A stretch of DNA of 64,000 nucleotides from Bradyrhizobium sp. cir1 (GTDB taxonomy: Bacteria; Pseudomonadota; Alphaproteobacteria; Rhizobiales; Xanthobacteraceae): NCBI RefSeq assembly GCF_014198245.1, contig NZ_JACIHE010000002.1:462275-526274 (forward strand). The letters run 5' to 3'. The translations under genes were made by a program, and so were the position numbers. A model generated the notes under the pieces. The model was not told the origin of the DNA and did no database searches. It worked only from the letters and a program-made list of their open reading frames with translations. How positions within the stretch are numbered: position 1 is the stretch's first letter; the number at the start of each line of letters is the position of its first letter. Positions 1 through 8,238 of the stretch are shown here, in pieces.

Positions 1-389
1 CGCGACGCCACGCGGCGCGCGTCCCCATAAAGCCTCGACCAGCTCAATATTTCCTTAAACGCCGGGAGCAGGCCGTAGGCCGCATCCGTCAGCTCGTACT
101 CGACCCTCAAGGGTTTCTCCGCGAAGACGGTGCGTGACACCAATCCGTCCTGCTCGAGCTCGCGCAGTTGCGTGGTCAGCATGTGCTGGGTGATGCCACC
201 GATCGACCGCCGCAACGCGCCGAAGCGAACCGCGCCGTTCATCAGGGCGAACAGGATCTCCAGCTTCCACTTGCCGCCGAGGGCATGGATGGCCCGCTTG
301 AAGTCGGCGAGCAAAGTGGGGTCGGGGCTGCAATCGCAATCGCCGTCGCAAGGGTTGGTCAGGTTTTCCATACCGGTCTCGAAATTCAT
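1..389 (-). CDS. HxlR-family winged-helix transcriptional regulator (3' end outside window)
   Basis: About 129 residues are visible from an ATG at 389 on the minus strand; the reading frame is open at base 1, so the C-terminus is missing. After a Cys-rich start (CDGDCDC near residue 14) comes the HxlR winged helix: GGKWKLEILF near residue 38, GITQHMLTTQLRELEQDGLV as recognition helix and wing entry, then a VEYELTD stretch. This signature is typical of HxlR/DUF24 regulators, dimeric cytoplasmic DNA-binding proteins that often sense electrophiles or oxidants through cysteine. It is divergent from the NAD-dependent reductase gene starting at 486, with 96 bases between, which suggests it controls that gene and itself. 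Family is clear; ligand and targets are inferred. Confidence 0.85.
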   Translation of the reverse strand, partial: MNFETGMENLTNPCDGDCDCSPDPTLLADFKRAIHALGGKWKLEILFALMNGAVRFGALRRSIGGITQHMLTTQLRELEQDGLVSRTVFAEKPLRVEYELTDAAYGLLPAFKEILSWSRLYGDARRVAS

Positions 390-485
390 TCTACTTGTCC
401 GCAAGCACATAGTGACCAGATGCGGCCTTGAGCAGGGCCTTTGTGGAACCAATTTGCCGGCCCATGCAGCGAGGGGAATTTGGCA

Positions 486-1514
486 ATGAGCACTGTTCTG
501 GTCACCGGCGGGTCGGGCTTCGTCGGCATCCATGTCATCCTGCAACTTCTGGCCGCCGGCCACGCGGTGCGGACGACGGTGCGCCGGCCGGACCGGCGTG
601 ACGACGTGCTGGCCATGCTGCGCGAGGGTGGGGCGGCTTCGCCCGAGAGCGTATCCTTCCTCACGGCCGACCTCGTCCGGGATGAGGGGTGGCGCGAGGC
701 GGCTGCGGGTTGCGACTACGTGCTCCATGTCGCCTCGCCCCTGTCGACCAGTGTTCCCAAGGATGAGAACGAGATGATCATCCCGGCCCGGGACGGAACG
801 CTCCGGGTGCTCCGGGCCGCGCGCGAGGCCGGCGTCAAACGGGTGGTCATCACCTCGTCGCTGGGCGCGATCGGCTACGGCCATCCGCCGCGCGAGCAAC
901 CGTTCGACGAGACCGACTGGACCAATCTCGGCGGCGTCGACGTGCAGCCCTACATCAAGTCCAAGACGTTGGCCGAGCGGGCGGCCTGGGATTTCGTCGC
1001 GCGCGAGGGCGGCGGGCTGGAATTGTCGGTGGTCAATCCCGCCGGTATCTTCGGCCCCGTGCTGGGGCCGGACTTCTCCGGCTCGATCGAGATCGTCAAA
1101 TCGCTGCTCGACGGTGCGATGCCGGCGGTGCCGCGGGTCTATTTCGGCGTGGTCGACGTGCGCGACGTGGCCGATCTCCATCTGCGGGCGATGACGGCGC
1201 CGCGGGCCAAAGGCGAGCGCTTCATCGCCGTCTCCGGGCAGACGATGTCGATCCTCGACATCGGCAGGGTGCTGCGGCGGGAACTGGGGCCGGCCGCCCG
1301 CCGGGTTCCGCGGCTCCAGGCTCCGGACTGGCTGGTGCGGCTCGCCGCGAACCGGATTCCGCTGCTGCGCGCGGTCGTGCCGATGCTCGGACGTGTCAGG
1401 TATTCCACCAGCGCCAAGGCGCGCTCGCTGCTTGGCTGGCAGCCCCGCTCCAACGATGAGGCGATCCTCGTGACTGCCGAGAGCCTGATCCGGCTTGGCC
1501 TCGTCAAGCCGTGA
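486..1514 (+). CDS. NAD(P)-dependent epimerase/dehydratase (dihydroflavonol-4-reductase-like)
   Basis: A 342-residue extended short-chain dehydrogenase. The N-terminus carries the nucleotide-binding glycine motif VTGGSGFVG (residues 5-13); the catalytic YIKSK (YxxxK) motif lies near residue 159, preceded by VVITSSLGAIG. It resembles the dihydroflavonol/cinnamoyl-CoA reductase-like group, which reduces small carbonyl substrates; the actual substrate cannot be read. The ATG at 486 is preferred over an upstream in-frame ATG at 441 because the Rossmann strand starts directly after it and an AGGGGAA Shine-Dalgarno lies a few bases upstream. It is divergent from the HxlR regulator, so induction by an electrophile or carbonyl compound is plausible. 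Confidence 0.85.
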   Translation: MSTVLVTGGSGFVGIHVILQLLAAGHAVRTTVRRPDRRDDVLAMLREGGAASPESVSFLTADLVRDEGWREAAAGCDYVLHVASPLSTSVPKDENEMIIPARDGTLRVLRAAREAGVKRVVITSSLGAIGYGHPPREQPFDETDWTNLGGVDVQPYIKSKTLAERAAWDFVAREGGGLELSVVNPAGIFGPVLGPDFSGSIEIVKSLLDGAMPAVPRVYFGVVDVRDVADLHLRAMTAPRAKGERFIAVSGQTMSILDIGRVLRRELGPAARRVPRLQAPDWLVRLAANRIPLLRAVVPMLGRVRYSTSAKARSLLGWQPRSNDEAILVTAESLIRLGLVKP

Positions 1515-1599
1515 GGCCGCCCGACGCCCGCGCTTGTCAGGCCGGAGCGGGGATGCTGAAGTGCTGTCCTCGATTTGCGTAGCGTGGGAGGCGGCGCCG

Positions 1600-2379
1600 A
1601 TGGACAAGATTCTCGAAGCCGCAAAGGCGATCGCGCTGGCGCGCCGTAACCATGCGCCGCTTGCCGCGCTCGAGGTTCCACCGGCCGACGAGGCCGAGGG
1701 CTACCAGGTGCAGCGCGCATTGCACGATCTGCTGCTGCCGCATGTCGGGGCGCTCGTCGGCTACAAGATCGGCTGCACCAGCCAGGTGATGCAGGAGTAC
1801 ATCGGCATCCCTCATCCGTGCGGTGGGGGTGTGTTCCAGAAGGGCGTGCATGAGAGCGGTGCGAAGCTCCTGGCCTCCAAATATGTCCGCGTCGGCGTCG
1901 AATGCGAGATCGCGGTGCGGCTCAAGCGTGAGCTCGCCGCCGGCGAGGCGCCGTTCACGGCCGAATGGGTCGGGGAGGCGGTCGAGTCCTACCATCCCGC
2001 GATCGAGATCGTCGACGACCGCTACGTAAAATGGGAGACGATGGGCGCGCCGACGCTGATCGCCGACGACTTCTTCGCCGCCGGCTGCGTGCTGGGGCCG
2101 TCCGTGCCGCGCTCATCGGTGCCGGACCTGAAAGCGGTCAAGGGCCGCGCCATCATCAATGGCGAGGAGGTCAGCCACGGCACCGGCGCCGACGTGCTCG
2201 GCCATCCCCACAACGCCCTCGCCTGGCTCGCCAATCATCTCGCCGCGGAGGGCAAGGCGCTGCATGCGGGGCAGCTGGTTCTCACCGGAAGCCTCGTGAA
2301 GACGCTGTGGCTGAAGGCCGGCGACAAGGTGCGGATGGAGCTGGACGGGCTGGGCGTGGTGGAGGCGGAGTTTAAGTGA
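1600..2379 (+). CDS. Fumarylacetoacetase-fold hydratase (2-keto-4-pentenoate hydratase-like)
   Basis: A 259-residue protein of the 2-oxopent-4-enoate hydratase / fumarylacetoacetate hydrolase fold: VGYKIGCTSQVMQEYIGI near residue 50, ECEIAVRL near 104 (an E-x-E metal-ligand pair) and a C-terminal VLTGSLVKTLWLKAGD segment. In characterised relatives it hydrates 2-hydroxypentadienoate in meta-cleavage of aromatics. No other aromatic-degradation gene is nearby, so the substrate is open. The ATG at 1600 is chosen because family alignment starts at MDKILEAAKAIA; the upstream in-frame extension looks non-coding. It lies 85 bases after the reductase gene, possibly cotranscribed. Confidence 0.85.
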   Translation: MDKILEAAKAIALARRNHAPLAALEVPPADEAEGYQVQRALHDLLLPHVGALVGYKIGCTSQVMQEYIGIPHPCGGGVFQKGVHESGAKLLASKYVRVGVECEIAVRLKRELAAGEAPFTAEWVGEAVESYHPAIEIVDDRYVKWETMGAPTLIADDFFAAGCVLGPSVPRSSVPDLKAVKGRAIINGEEVSHGTGADVLGHPHNALAWLANHLAAEGKALHAGQLVLTGSLVKTLWLKAGDKVRMELDGLGVVEAEFK

Positions 2380-2390
2380 TCTCCCTCCGT

Positions 2391-2479
2391 CGTCATTGCG
2401 AGGAGCACTTGCGACGAAGCAATCCAGGCTGCCACTACGGAAAGATTCTGGATTGAGATTGCTTCGCTGCGCTGACGGA
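2391..2479. repeat. Palindromic intergenic repeat, family A, copy 1
   Basis: Starts with CGTCATTGCGAGGAGC and GACGAAGCAATCCAG, then mirrors as CTGGATTGAGATTGCTTCG. It is the first of six copies in the window (others near 3849, 19917, 25121, 27259 and 29320), all intergenic. This copy has lost the final GCAATGACGG. When transcribed it would form a long stem, so it may also act as a terminator or mRNA stabiliser. Confidence 0.8.
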
Positions 2480-2584
2480 GATTGGGGCAAGGGCGTCGCT
2501 CCTTCAATGAACATCCCCGATCGCGGACACGATTGCGCATGCTCGCGGCATCTTCCGCCCGAGTTTTGCAATCGTCGCGCCATC

Positions 2585-3090
2585 CTGAAGATCAAGAAGG
2601 CGCAGGGAAGGCCGGGCGCCGGCTGGCACCCGCAATCCCGTGTGCGGATAAAACGCGCACGGGTGGACCACAGGTGACGCCGGGACATCCCGGCCTTCCC
2701 TGCGCGGATGGTTTTAACGGTGTCCTTCGTGCTCTCCCCGGGGAGCGATGCACTATTGCCCCCGTCGCCTTGCGGATGATCGATGCGCGTGCCGGTTGGC
2801 CGCACATCACCACATGACTTGACGCACAGACCCCGGGCGTCAGGACCACACGACTTCTCCGTCCGCGCGCATCCTCGCTGGGCCCTCCACGGCTGGCGTG
2901 CGCTCACCGTCGAGGCCATGCGAAGACGCTGTCAGCGCCGTGTCGTATCGCGCCTGTCGCCGCTCACGGTTTCCCGCCCTGCAGCCAACCTCGCGCGCCG
3001 ACGCCGTCGCGGCCACCGCATTCCATTCCGCGTTCCGTGACGATCGCGATACGCCCCTCTTGTGGAATGGAACAAAACAGGAACATAATG
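2585..3090. repeat. Non-coding stretch, probable larger dispersed repeat of Bradyrhizobium type
   Basis: No convincing gene lies between 2380 and 3160. The stretch with GGAAGGCCGGGCGCC, CGCACGGGTGGACCAC, CATCCCGGCCTTCCCTGCGCG and GGTTTTAACGGTGTCC looks like a dispersed repeat I associate with Bradyrhizobium genomes, often mis-annotated as short hypothetical proteins. The copy-number claim is from memory, not from this window, which holds only one copy. All frames show unnatural, Arg/Pro/Ala-rich translations, which argues against coding. Confidence 0.45.
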
Positions 3091-3117
3091 AGATGGCCGG
3101 AGCCTGTCAACAGAAAT

Positions 3118-3142
3118 TTCTGAAATCCGAAAATTCTGAAAT
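3118..3142. promoter_or_regulatory. Direct repeats upstream of toxin-antitoxin operon (candidate operator)
   Basis: TTCTGAAAT occurs twice, at 3118-3126 and 3134-3142, spaced 16 bp start to start, ending about 20 bp before the toxin ATG in a locally AT-rich stretch. Position and symmetry fit an autoregulatory site bound by the antitoxin or toxin-antitoxin complex. This is inferred from position only. Confidence 0.45.
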
Positions 3143-3160
3143 TGAAAATTGGTAACTAAT

Positions 3161-3490
3161 ATGGTACCAAAAATCGAAATAGCTGAGTATCGTATCGGCG
3201 ACCGCAGCCCGTTTCGGGATTGGCATGACGGGCTCGACGCGCAGGCGGCCGCTGCCGTTTCCGTTGCAATTGGACGGCTTGCCGATGGAAACACCTCGAA
3301 CGTGAAGCCGATCGGCGAGGGCGCTGCTGAATTGAAGATCAATCGTGGCCCCGGTTACCGGGTCTATTTCGGATGGGACGGCAGCGTGCTGGTGATCCTG
3401 CTGGGTGGCGGCACCAAGCAGCGGCAGCAGACCGATATCAGTGTCGCGCTTCGCCGGTGGCGCGATTACAAGGTGCGCAAGCGGAAATGA
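3161..3490 (+). CDS. RelE/ParE-superfamily toxin (HigB-like, addiction module killer protein)
   Basis: A 109-residue small basic protein. It has FRDWHDGLDAQAAAAV early, a central RLADGNTSNVKPIGEGAAEL and the ELKINRGPGYRVYF strand typical of the phage Gp49 / addiction-module killer group (HigB-like mRNA interferases), ending in KQQ-type basic residues and RWRDYKVRKRK. Such toxins cleave mRNA on the ribosome. The ATG at 3161 is preferred over a TTG at 3149. The toxin gene precedes the antitoxin, ten bases apart, the reversed order typical of higBA. Confidence 0.88.
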   Translation: MVPKIEIAEYRIGDRSPFRDWHDGLDAQAAAAVSVAIGRLADGNTSNVKPIGEGAAELKINRGPGYRVYFGWDGSVLVILLGGGTKQRQQTDISVALRRWRDYKVRKRK

Positions 3491-3500
3491 GGGAAGGCGG

Positions 3501-3827
3501 ATGCCATTGACCCATAGTTTTCAAGAGACCATTCGCGCGCGGGCCGGGCGCGATCCCGCCTTTCGCGAGGCCTTGTTTCAGGAGGCGATGCAGGGGCTTT
3601 TGCAGGGGGATGTCGACTACGGCCGCACCGCGCTGAGGACCTACATCAACGCCACCATCGGTTTCGAGCGCTTGAGCGAAGTGCTTGACCGTCCGCCAAA
3701 GAGCCTGATGCGGATGTTCGGACCGCGCGGCAATCCGACGGCCGAGAACCTGATGGCGGTGATCCATGCGCTTCAAAAGGAGACCGGCGTGCATCTGGAG
3801 ATACGCGCCGTCGCGGATGCGGCGTGA
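3501..3827 (+). CDS. Antitoxin of HigBA-like pair (addiction module antidote, helix-turn-helix)
   Basis: A 108-residue partner of the upstream toxin. The N-terminal half (FREALFQEAMQGLLQGDVDY) resembles the toxin-binding part of addiction-module antidote proteins; the C-terminal half (LSEVLDRPPKSLMRMFGPRG, then NLMAVIHALQKETG) is a Cro/XRE-like helix-turn-helix. It should neutralise the toxin and repress the operon. The start at 3501 follows a GGAAGGCGG Shine-Dalgarno. Overlapping upstream in-frame sequence lies inside the toxin gene and is not needed. Confidence 0.85.
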   Translation: MPLTHSFQETIRARAGRDPAFREALFQEAMQGLLQGDVDYGRTALRTYINATIGFERLSEVLDRPPKSLMRMFGPRGNPTAENLMAVIHALQKETGVHLEIRAVADAA

Positions 3828-3848
3828 TGAGACAGCCACTCTCTCCAC

Positions 3849-3972
3849 CGTCATTGCGAGGAGCTCTTCGCGACGAAGCAATCCAGAGTCGTTCCGCGGA
3901 GAGATCCTGGATTGCTTCGCTTCCGCCTTCGTTCTTCGAGCTTCGGCGGACAAGGCGCTCGCAATGACGGAG
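3849..3972. repeat. Palindromic intergenic repeat, family A, copy 2 (long variant)
   Basis: Begins CGTCATTGCGAGGAGC, has GAAGCAATCCAG and GGATTGCTTCGCTTCC, and ends GCTCGCAATGACGG. It contains an extra internal segment (CTTCGTTCTTCGAGCTTCGGCGGAC) compared with the shorter copies; the copy at 27259 carries a related insert. It sits just after the antitoxin stop codon. The rest of the gap to 4209 holds a small hairpin (TCGCGA arms near 3999-4018) and no clear gene. Confidence 0.85.
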
Positions 3973-4124
3973 TGTGAGACAACAGCGTTGCTAAAATGTC
4001 GCGAGCCTCTCTCGCGATGTGCAATTTCTGAGTTTCAGACGGGACGCATCTTGCGCCCGCCGGCGATCGGGTATATGAGCCCCGTCCCATTCAACCTGCG
4101 CGTTCAACAATGAGGAGACCAGCT

Positions 4125-4262
4125 GTGAGTACTTTGTGGCGATCGACACGTTCCGTGCCGACGCTCTCAGTGCGTCCGGCTGACAGTCATCCAATCATGT
4201 TGAACGACAATGGCACATTCGTTGATTCAGCGCCGGCAGGAGGCCGAGCGCGCGCGGGTTGA
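4125..4262 (+). CDS. Possible short leader ORF overlapping the PcfJ-like gene
   Basis: A GTG at 4125 is preceded by a strong GAGGAG Shine-Dalgarno six to seven bases upstream and opens a 45-codon frame that ends inside the next gene, 53 bases past its start. The downstream ATG at 4210 has no good Shine-Dalgarno of its own, so translational coupling is possible. The peptide shows no recognisable domain, and it may be a chance frame. Confidence 0.25.
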   Translation: MSTLWRSTRSVPTLSVRPADSHPIMLNDNGTFVDSAPAGGRARAG

Positions 4263-5370
4263 AGCCTACGAGCTTTCGCTGCGGCACGTGTCGCAGCGGA
4301 CGCGCCCTCCACCGGATTTCGAGACCGCGATCTACGAGGCCAGGCGTGGCTTCGAGGCCGACGTTGTGCGCGACGCCCAGGCCTGGAAGCCGCAGATGAA
4401 GACTCGCGATGCCGCGCGTCTTCGTCTTGCCGCGGCTCGCTATCTCTTCGCGCGCTATCCTGTTGCGGAACATCTGGAGCAGATCTGGATCGACGCCGCG
4501 GGACTGGACGCCGACGAGATCGCGTTGCGCAAGCGCTGGTACGTGGTGGCGGCCGGTGGCGGTTCGCTGCACGGCGCAGGTGCGAACGCGTGGCTGTCCC
4601 GCAAGGAACTCCATGCGTTCCTCAATCCGCTGGGACGTCTCGGCTTCGAGGCTGCGATCTGGCAGGCGATCGCGCGATCCTACGCGAACGATCCCGGCGT
4701 TGCGCTGCGGATCGCGCGCACCAGGATCACACAGACGCCCCGCGCCGAGCACGGCTTCTGGCGCGAGGTGGTGCGCTTCTTCTGCGCGCATCCCACCACG
4801 GTCGAGGAGATGGACGACCTCCACGATTACCTCGCCGCTTGCTACCGGCGGGATCCAGCGTTCAGCCTCAAGGGGCGCACGCTGACTTCGCTTGGTCGGC
4901 AGATGCGCGAGTGGCATCGCGATCTCGAAGCGGTCGCTCGCATTGAGGCTGCACGCCGTCGTGCCGAGGCTGCGCGGAACCGTGCGCGTGGGCTGGTGGC
5001 GGTCCCCGTCGACGACGCGTGGCGAGGTGCTGCGATCGCCGACTGGTCGTGGACCTTGTCGTTCAAGGATCGTAGCAGGCGCGAGGAGTATGTCGTCATC
5101 CAGCTGCGGACCGCCGCCGATCTTGTGGCTGAGACGCGCGCTATGCGCCACTGCGTCGCGACCTACGCAGCAAAGTGCATCGCGGGCCACGCGTCGATCT
5201 GGTCGCTACGCCGCCGCGCCAGCGGTCGTACCGAGCGGCTGCTGACCATCGAACTCGATCCTCGTTGTCGGGCGGTTCAGGTTCGCGGGTTTGCAAACCG
5301 CGCGCCGCACGCCGGGGAGCGCAAGGTCCTGGAGCGGTGGGGGCAAGCCCGCGGGATCGCGCTCCTCTAA
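4210..5370 (+). CDS. PcfJ-like protein
   Basis: A 386-residue Arg-rich protein. The C-terminal third carries the PcfJ-family pattern: RTAADLVAETRAMRHCVATY (near 300-320), then SIWSLRRR, a TIELDPRCRAVQVRG strand and NRAPHAGERKVLERW. PcfJ proteins are named from conjugative plasmid pCF10, but many chromosomal and phage copies exist and the biochemical role is unknown. The N-terminal two thirds are helical with no named domain. It is preceded by repeat DNA and a toxin-antitoxin pair and followed by a hairpin terminator, so it stands alone in an accessory-looking pocket next to the flagellar genes. Annotation as PcfJ-like is based on the HCV motif context. Confidence 0.7.
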   Translation: MAHSLIQRRQEAERARVEAYELSLRHVSQRTRPPPDFETAIYEARRGFEADVVRDAQAWKPQMKTRDAARLRLAAARYLFARYPVAEHLEQIWIDAAGLDADEIALRKRWYVVAAGGGSLHGAGANAWLSRKELHAFLNPLGRLGFEAAIWQAIARSYANDPGVALRIARTRITQTPRAEHGFWREVVRFFCAHPTTVEEMDDLHDYLAACYRRDPAFSLKGRTLTSLGRQMREWHRDLEAVARIEAARRRAEAARNRARGLVAVPVDDAWRGAAIADWSWTLSFKDRSRREEYVVIQLRTAADLVAETRAMRHCVATYAAKCIAGHASIWSLRRRASGRTERLLTIELDPRCRAVQVRGFANRAPHAGERKVLERWGQARGIALL

Positions 5371-5410
5371 CAGAGACCTGCGCCGCTACCGCGGCGCAGG
5401 CAAAACACAT

Positions 5411-5443
5411 GCGGCCCTTGCCAGGGGAGCTAGCAAGGGCCGC
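5411..5443 (+). terminator. Rho-independent-type hairpin after PcfJ-like gene
   Basis: Perfect 11-bp arms GCGGCCCTTGC (5411-5421) and GCAAGGGCCGC (5433-5443) with an 11-base loop, 40 bases after the stop. A weaker GC hairpin (TGCGCCGC/GCGGCGCA) lies just upstream. There is no strong T-run, so termination strength is uncertain. It lies between convergent genes and could serve both. Confidence 0.6.
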
Positions 5444-5503
5444 GTAGTACACCGTCGTTCGCGCCTAGGTTCGCGAACACGATGTGGGAGCTCTTAAAGA
5501 AGC

Positions 5504-6265
5504 TTAGAAGGGCAGCAGCACGTCCATGACCTGCTGGCCGTAGCGCGGCTGCTGCACGTCCATGATCTGGCCGCGGCCGCCGTAAGCGATGCGGGCCTGC
5601 GCGATCTTGGAGGAATCGATGGTGTTGTCGCTCTGGATGTCCTCGGGGCGGACGATGCCGGCGACCACGAGCTCGCGGATCTCGTAGTTGACGCGGATCT
5701 CCTGCTTGCCCTCGACCACGAGGTTGCCGTTCGGCAGCACCTGGGTCACGACAGCCGCGACGTTAGTCTGCAAGGCTTCCGTACGGTTGACCGAGCCCTT
5801 GCCGTCGGCTGACGAGGACGAGTCGGTGGTGAGAAGGCGACCGGGCAGGATCTTCAGCGGCTGCGTGACCGTCTTGCTGCCGATAAAATCGGTAATCCCC
5901 GAATCTTCCGAGGCGGTGCGGCTGCGCTGGGTCTCGTTGGAGAGGTTGGCCTTGTCGGTGATGTTCACGGTCACGGTGAGGAGATCGCCGATCTGGTGGG
6001 CGCGCTGGTCCTTGAAGAAGGCGCGGCTGCCGTTGCGCCACAGCGAGTTCGGATTGTAGGAGGCGACTTCCGGCTTCGGCATCGGCATCTGCACCGGTTT
6101 GTAGCCGGGCTGCGTCGTCGGATTGTCGATCGCGGACAATTTCGGTTGCTCGCCGATCTGCGACAGGCGGTCGATCGAGGAGCAGCCGCCCAGCGCGCAA
6201 GAGGCCAGCAGCAGGGCAGAGATCGCGATGCGACGGAGACGGGAAGCCGAACTGAACGGGGACAT
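5504..6265 (-). CDS. flgH: Flagellar L-ring protein FlgH
   Basis: A 253-residue outer-membrane lipoprotein that forms the L-ring around the flagellar rod. A lipobox LGGC places the lipidated cysteine at residue 28. The body carries SLWRNGSRAFFKDQRAHQIG and DLLTVTVNITDKANLSNETQ, the C-terminus NGNLVVEGKQEIRVNYE, VVAGIVRPEDI and YGGRGQIMDVQQPRYGQQVM, all FlgH signatures. Length is usual. It is the last gene of the leftward flgF-flgG-flgA-flgH unit, starting 3 bases after flgA ends; the same order occurs in Caulobacter. Confidence 0.97.
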   Translation of the reverse strand: MSPFSSASRLRRIAISALLLASCALGGCSSIDRLSQIGEQPKLSAIDNPTTQPGYKPVQMPMPKPEVASYNPNSLWRNGSRAFFKDQRAHQIGDLLTVTVNITDKANLSNETQRSRTASEDSGITDFIGSKTVTQPLKILPGRLLTTDSSSSADGKGSVNRTEALQTNVAAVVTQVLPNGNLVVEGKQEIRVNYEIRELVVAGIVRPEDIQSDNTIDSSKIAQARIAYGGRGQIMDVQQPRYGQQVMDVLLPF

Positions 6266-6268
6266 GAC

Positions 6269-7423
6269 TTACTCTGACTTGGCTGGAGCTTGCGAGACGC
6301 GGGCTTGCGGGATCTGGGCTTGTGCGACCTGAGCTTGAGTCGCTTGGGCCGGCGACGCGGGGGCCTGGACCAGGCTCCGGACGAGGGCTGCCGTGTCGAC
6401 GGGCGCGGGCGCTTCGTCGCGCTTGAGCGAGGAGGTCTGCTCGACCGCCGGCGCCATCGGCGCGGACTGGCTGGCGCCCTGAATCGTCACTTGGCCGCGG
6501 CCGGTGACGACACCGGTCAGCGTGCGCTTGGATTGCAGGTTGAGCACGGAGACGGTGTCGCCCTCGGCGCCGCTCTCGATCGCCTTGCCGCGCGTGGTGA
6601 GGTAGAGGCCCGGCACCTCGTAGATGATGGTGACGCTCTGGTCGCGCTGCACGAAGTCGGGCTTGACGATGTCGGCGACGCGGATCGGCGTGCCCGCCCG
6701 CATCGGCCGGCGCAGCTGCATGCCGATGGTGCGATCGCGCGAGGCGGGCTCGCCGGTGACCTCGGCCTTGGGTCGGCGCTCGAGTGAGATGTCCGAGGCT
6801 TTCAGCATGTCGGAGCGGTCGATGTCGCGGGTCAGCACGGCGACTTCCACGGTCTCGATTGCGGTGCCGGTAAAGCGCAGCTTGGTCGGCGTCGGGTTGC
6901 TGTCGTTGGTGATCTCGAAGGCGACGTCGAAACGGCTGCTGCGTGCATCGTAGCGGGTTGCGACCGGCTGCAGCGCACCGGTGTTGGAGGCGTCGAGCCG
7001 CATGTCGGAGACGCCGCGGTCGAAGGTGACGGTGATGTTGGCGGCATCGCCAAGGCCGAAGCGGCGCTCGAGCGCGGACGCCACCGCGTTTTCGAGGTCC
7101 TTGTTGGCGAGGGTGCGGGCAAGGCGGGTGACCTGGACTTCCTTGATGTCGCCGGTCATCACGCCGATCACTTGCTTTGCGCGCAGCACGCCCAGGACCT
7201 GCGCGACCGGCAGCGCACCGGTGGTGCCGAGGTCGGGCGAGCGGTAGACCGGAATCAGCGCGGCCGAACCGGCATTGTCGATGAGGTCGCCGACCCGAAC
7301 CACATCCGAAGTCACGGTGACGTTCGCGCGCAGCGTCGGCGCGGCGATGCCGTCGTCGGCGGCCTCTGCCGGCATTGCCAGCAGCAGGAGAGCTGAGATC
7401 GTGGCAAGGGTGGTGCGGATCAT
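6269..7423 (-). CDS. flgA: Flagellar basal body P-ring formation chaperone FlgA
   Basis: A 384-residue periplasmic chaperone for P-ring assembly. The N-terminal signal peptide ends about AMPAEA. The SAF domain lies in the second half (VAVLTRDIDRSDMLKASDI, RRPMRAGTPIRVADIVKP, VTIIYEVPGLYLTTRGKA). It ends with a 90-residue Ala/Gln/Pro-rich tail full of QA repeats, longer than in enterobacterial FlgA. Three nested starts exist (GTG 7432, ATG 7429, ATG 7423); 7423 has the best spacing to a GAGG Shine-Dalgarno overlapping the flgG stop. The gene is tightly coupled to flgG. Confidence 0.95.
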   Translation of the reverse strand: MIRTTLATISALLLLAMPAEAADDGIAAPTLRANVTVTSDVVRVGDLIDNAGSAALIPVYRSPDLGTTGALPVAQVLGVLRAKQVIGVMTGDIKEVQVTRLARTLANKDLENAVASALERRFGLGDAANITVTFDRGVSDMRLDASNTGALQPVATRYDARSSRFDVAFEITNDSNPTPTKLRFTGTAIETVEVAVLTRDIDRSDMLKASDISLERRPKAEVTGEPASRDRTIGMQLRRPMRAGTPIRVADIVKPDFVQRDQSVTIIYEVPGLYLTTRGKAIESGAEGDTVSVLNLQSKRTLTGVVTGRGQVTIQGASQSAPMAPAVEQTSSLKRDEAPAPVDTAALVRSLVQAPASPAQATQAQVAQAQIPQARVSQAPAKSE

Positions 7424-7433
7424 CGTCATCACC

Positions 7434-8222
7434 TCAGCGGAACAGCGCCGTGGTCGATTGCATCATCTGGTCGGCGGCGCTGATGACCTTGGCGTTCATC
7501 TCGTAGGCGCGCTGGGCTGCGATCAGGTCGCTCATCTCCGAGACGACGTCGACATTGGCCTGCTCCAGGCTGCCTTGCGTGACCTTGCCGTAGCCTTCGG
7601 TGTTGGCGGTGCCGTCCTGCGGCGGGCCCGAGGACGGCGTCTCGGTGAACTGGTTGCTGCCGACCGGCTGCAGGCCGGCCTTGTTGATGAAGCGGGTCAC
7701 GTTGATCGTGCCGATGATCGAGGAGGTCGACGAGCCCGGCAACGTGACCGAGACCTGGCCCTGCTCGTTCACGGTGATGCCCGAGGCGTTTTGCGGGATG
7801 GTGATGGTCGGCTGCACCGGGTTGCCCTGGGCGGTGACGACACGGCCCTGATTGTCCATCTGGAAGGTGCCGTCGCGGGTGTACTGATAGGTGCCGTCCG
7901 GCATCAGGATCTTGAAGAAGCCTTCGCCCGAGATCGCGAGGTCGAGGTCGTTGCCGGTCTGCGACAGCGTGCCCTGCGTCATGCTGCGCGGGGTGCCGAC
8001 GGTCTTGACGCCGCCGCCGATGTCGACGCCAACAGGCAGGATGGTGCCCTGGTCCGAGGCCTGCGCGCCGACGCGGCGCACGTGCTCGTAGATCAGGTCC
8101 TGGAACGCTGCGGTCTGCTTCTTGAAGCCGGTGGTGCGGAGGTTGGCGATGTTGTTGGAGATCACCTGAACGTTGAGTTCCTGTGCCGCCATTCCGGTCG
8201 CTGCGGTGTGAAGCGCCTGCAT
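7434..8222 (-). CDS. flgG: Flagellar distal rod protein FlgG
   Basis: A 262-residue rod protein of usual length. The N-terminus MQALHTAATGMAAQELNVQV followed by NNIANLRTTGFKKQ is the conserved flagellar rod motif. GTLSQTGNDLDLAISGEGFF follows, and the C-terminus QANVDVVSEMSDLIAAQRAY is the matching coiled-coil half. FlgG builds the distal rod that crosses the peptidoglycan and outer membrane through the P and L rings. It is second in the flgF-G-A-H operon, 16 bases after flgF. Confidence 0.98.
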   Translation of the reverse strand: MQALHTAATGMAAQELNVQVISNNIANLRTTGFKKQTAAFQDLIYEHVRRVGAQASDQGTILPVGVDIGGGVKTVGTPRSMTQGTLSQTGNDLDLAISGEGFFKILMPDGTYQYTRDGTFQMDNQGRVVTAQGNPVQPTITIPQNASGITVNEQGQVSVTLPGSSTSSIIGTINVTRFINKAGLQPVGSNQFTETPSSGPPQDGTANTEGYGKVTQGSLEQANVDVVSEMSDLIAAQRAYEMNAKVISAADQMMQSTTALFR

Positions 8223-8238
8223 GTCAGTTCTCTCCTAA

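Noticed and set aside
2482..2817. Short frames in the 2.5-3.0 kb repeat stretch
   Set aside because: They fall in what looks like a dispersed repeat; no Shine-Dalgarno and translations rich in Arg, Pro and Gly.
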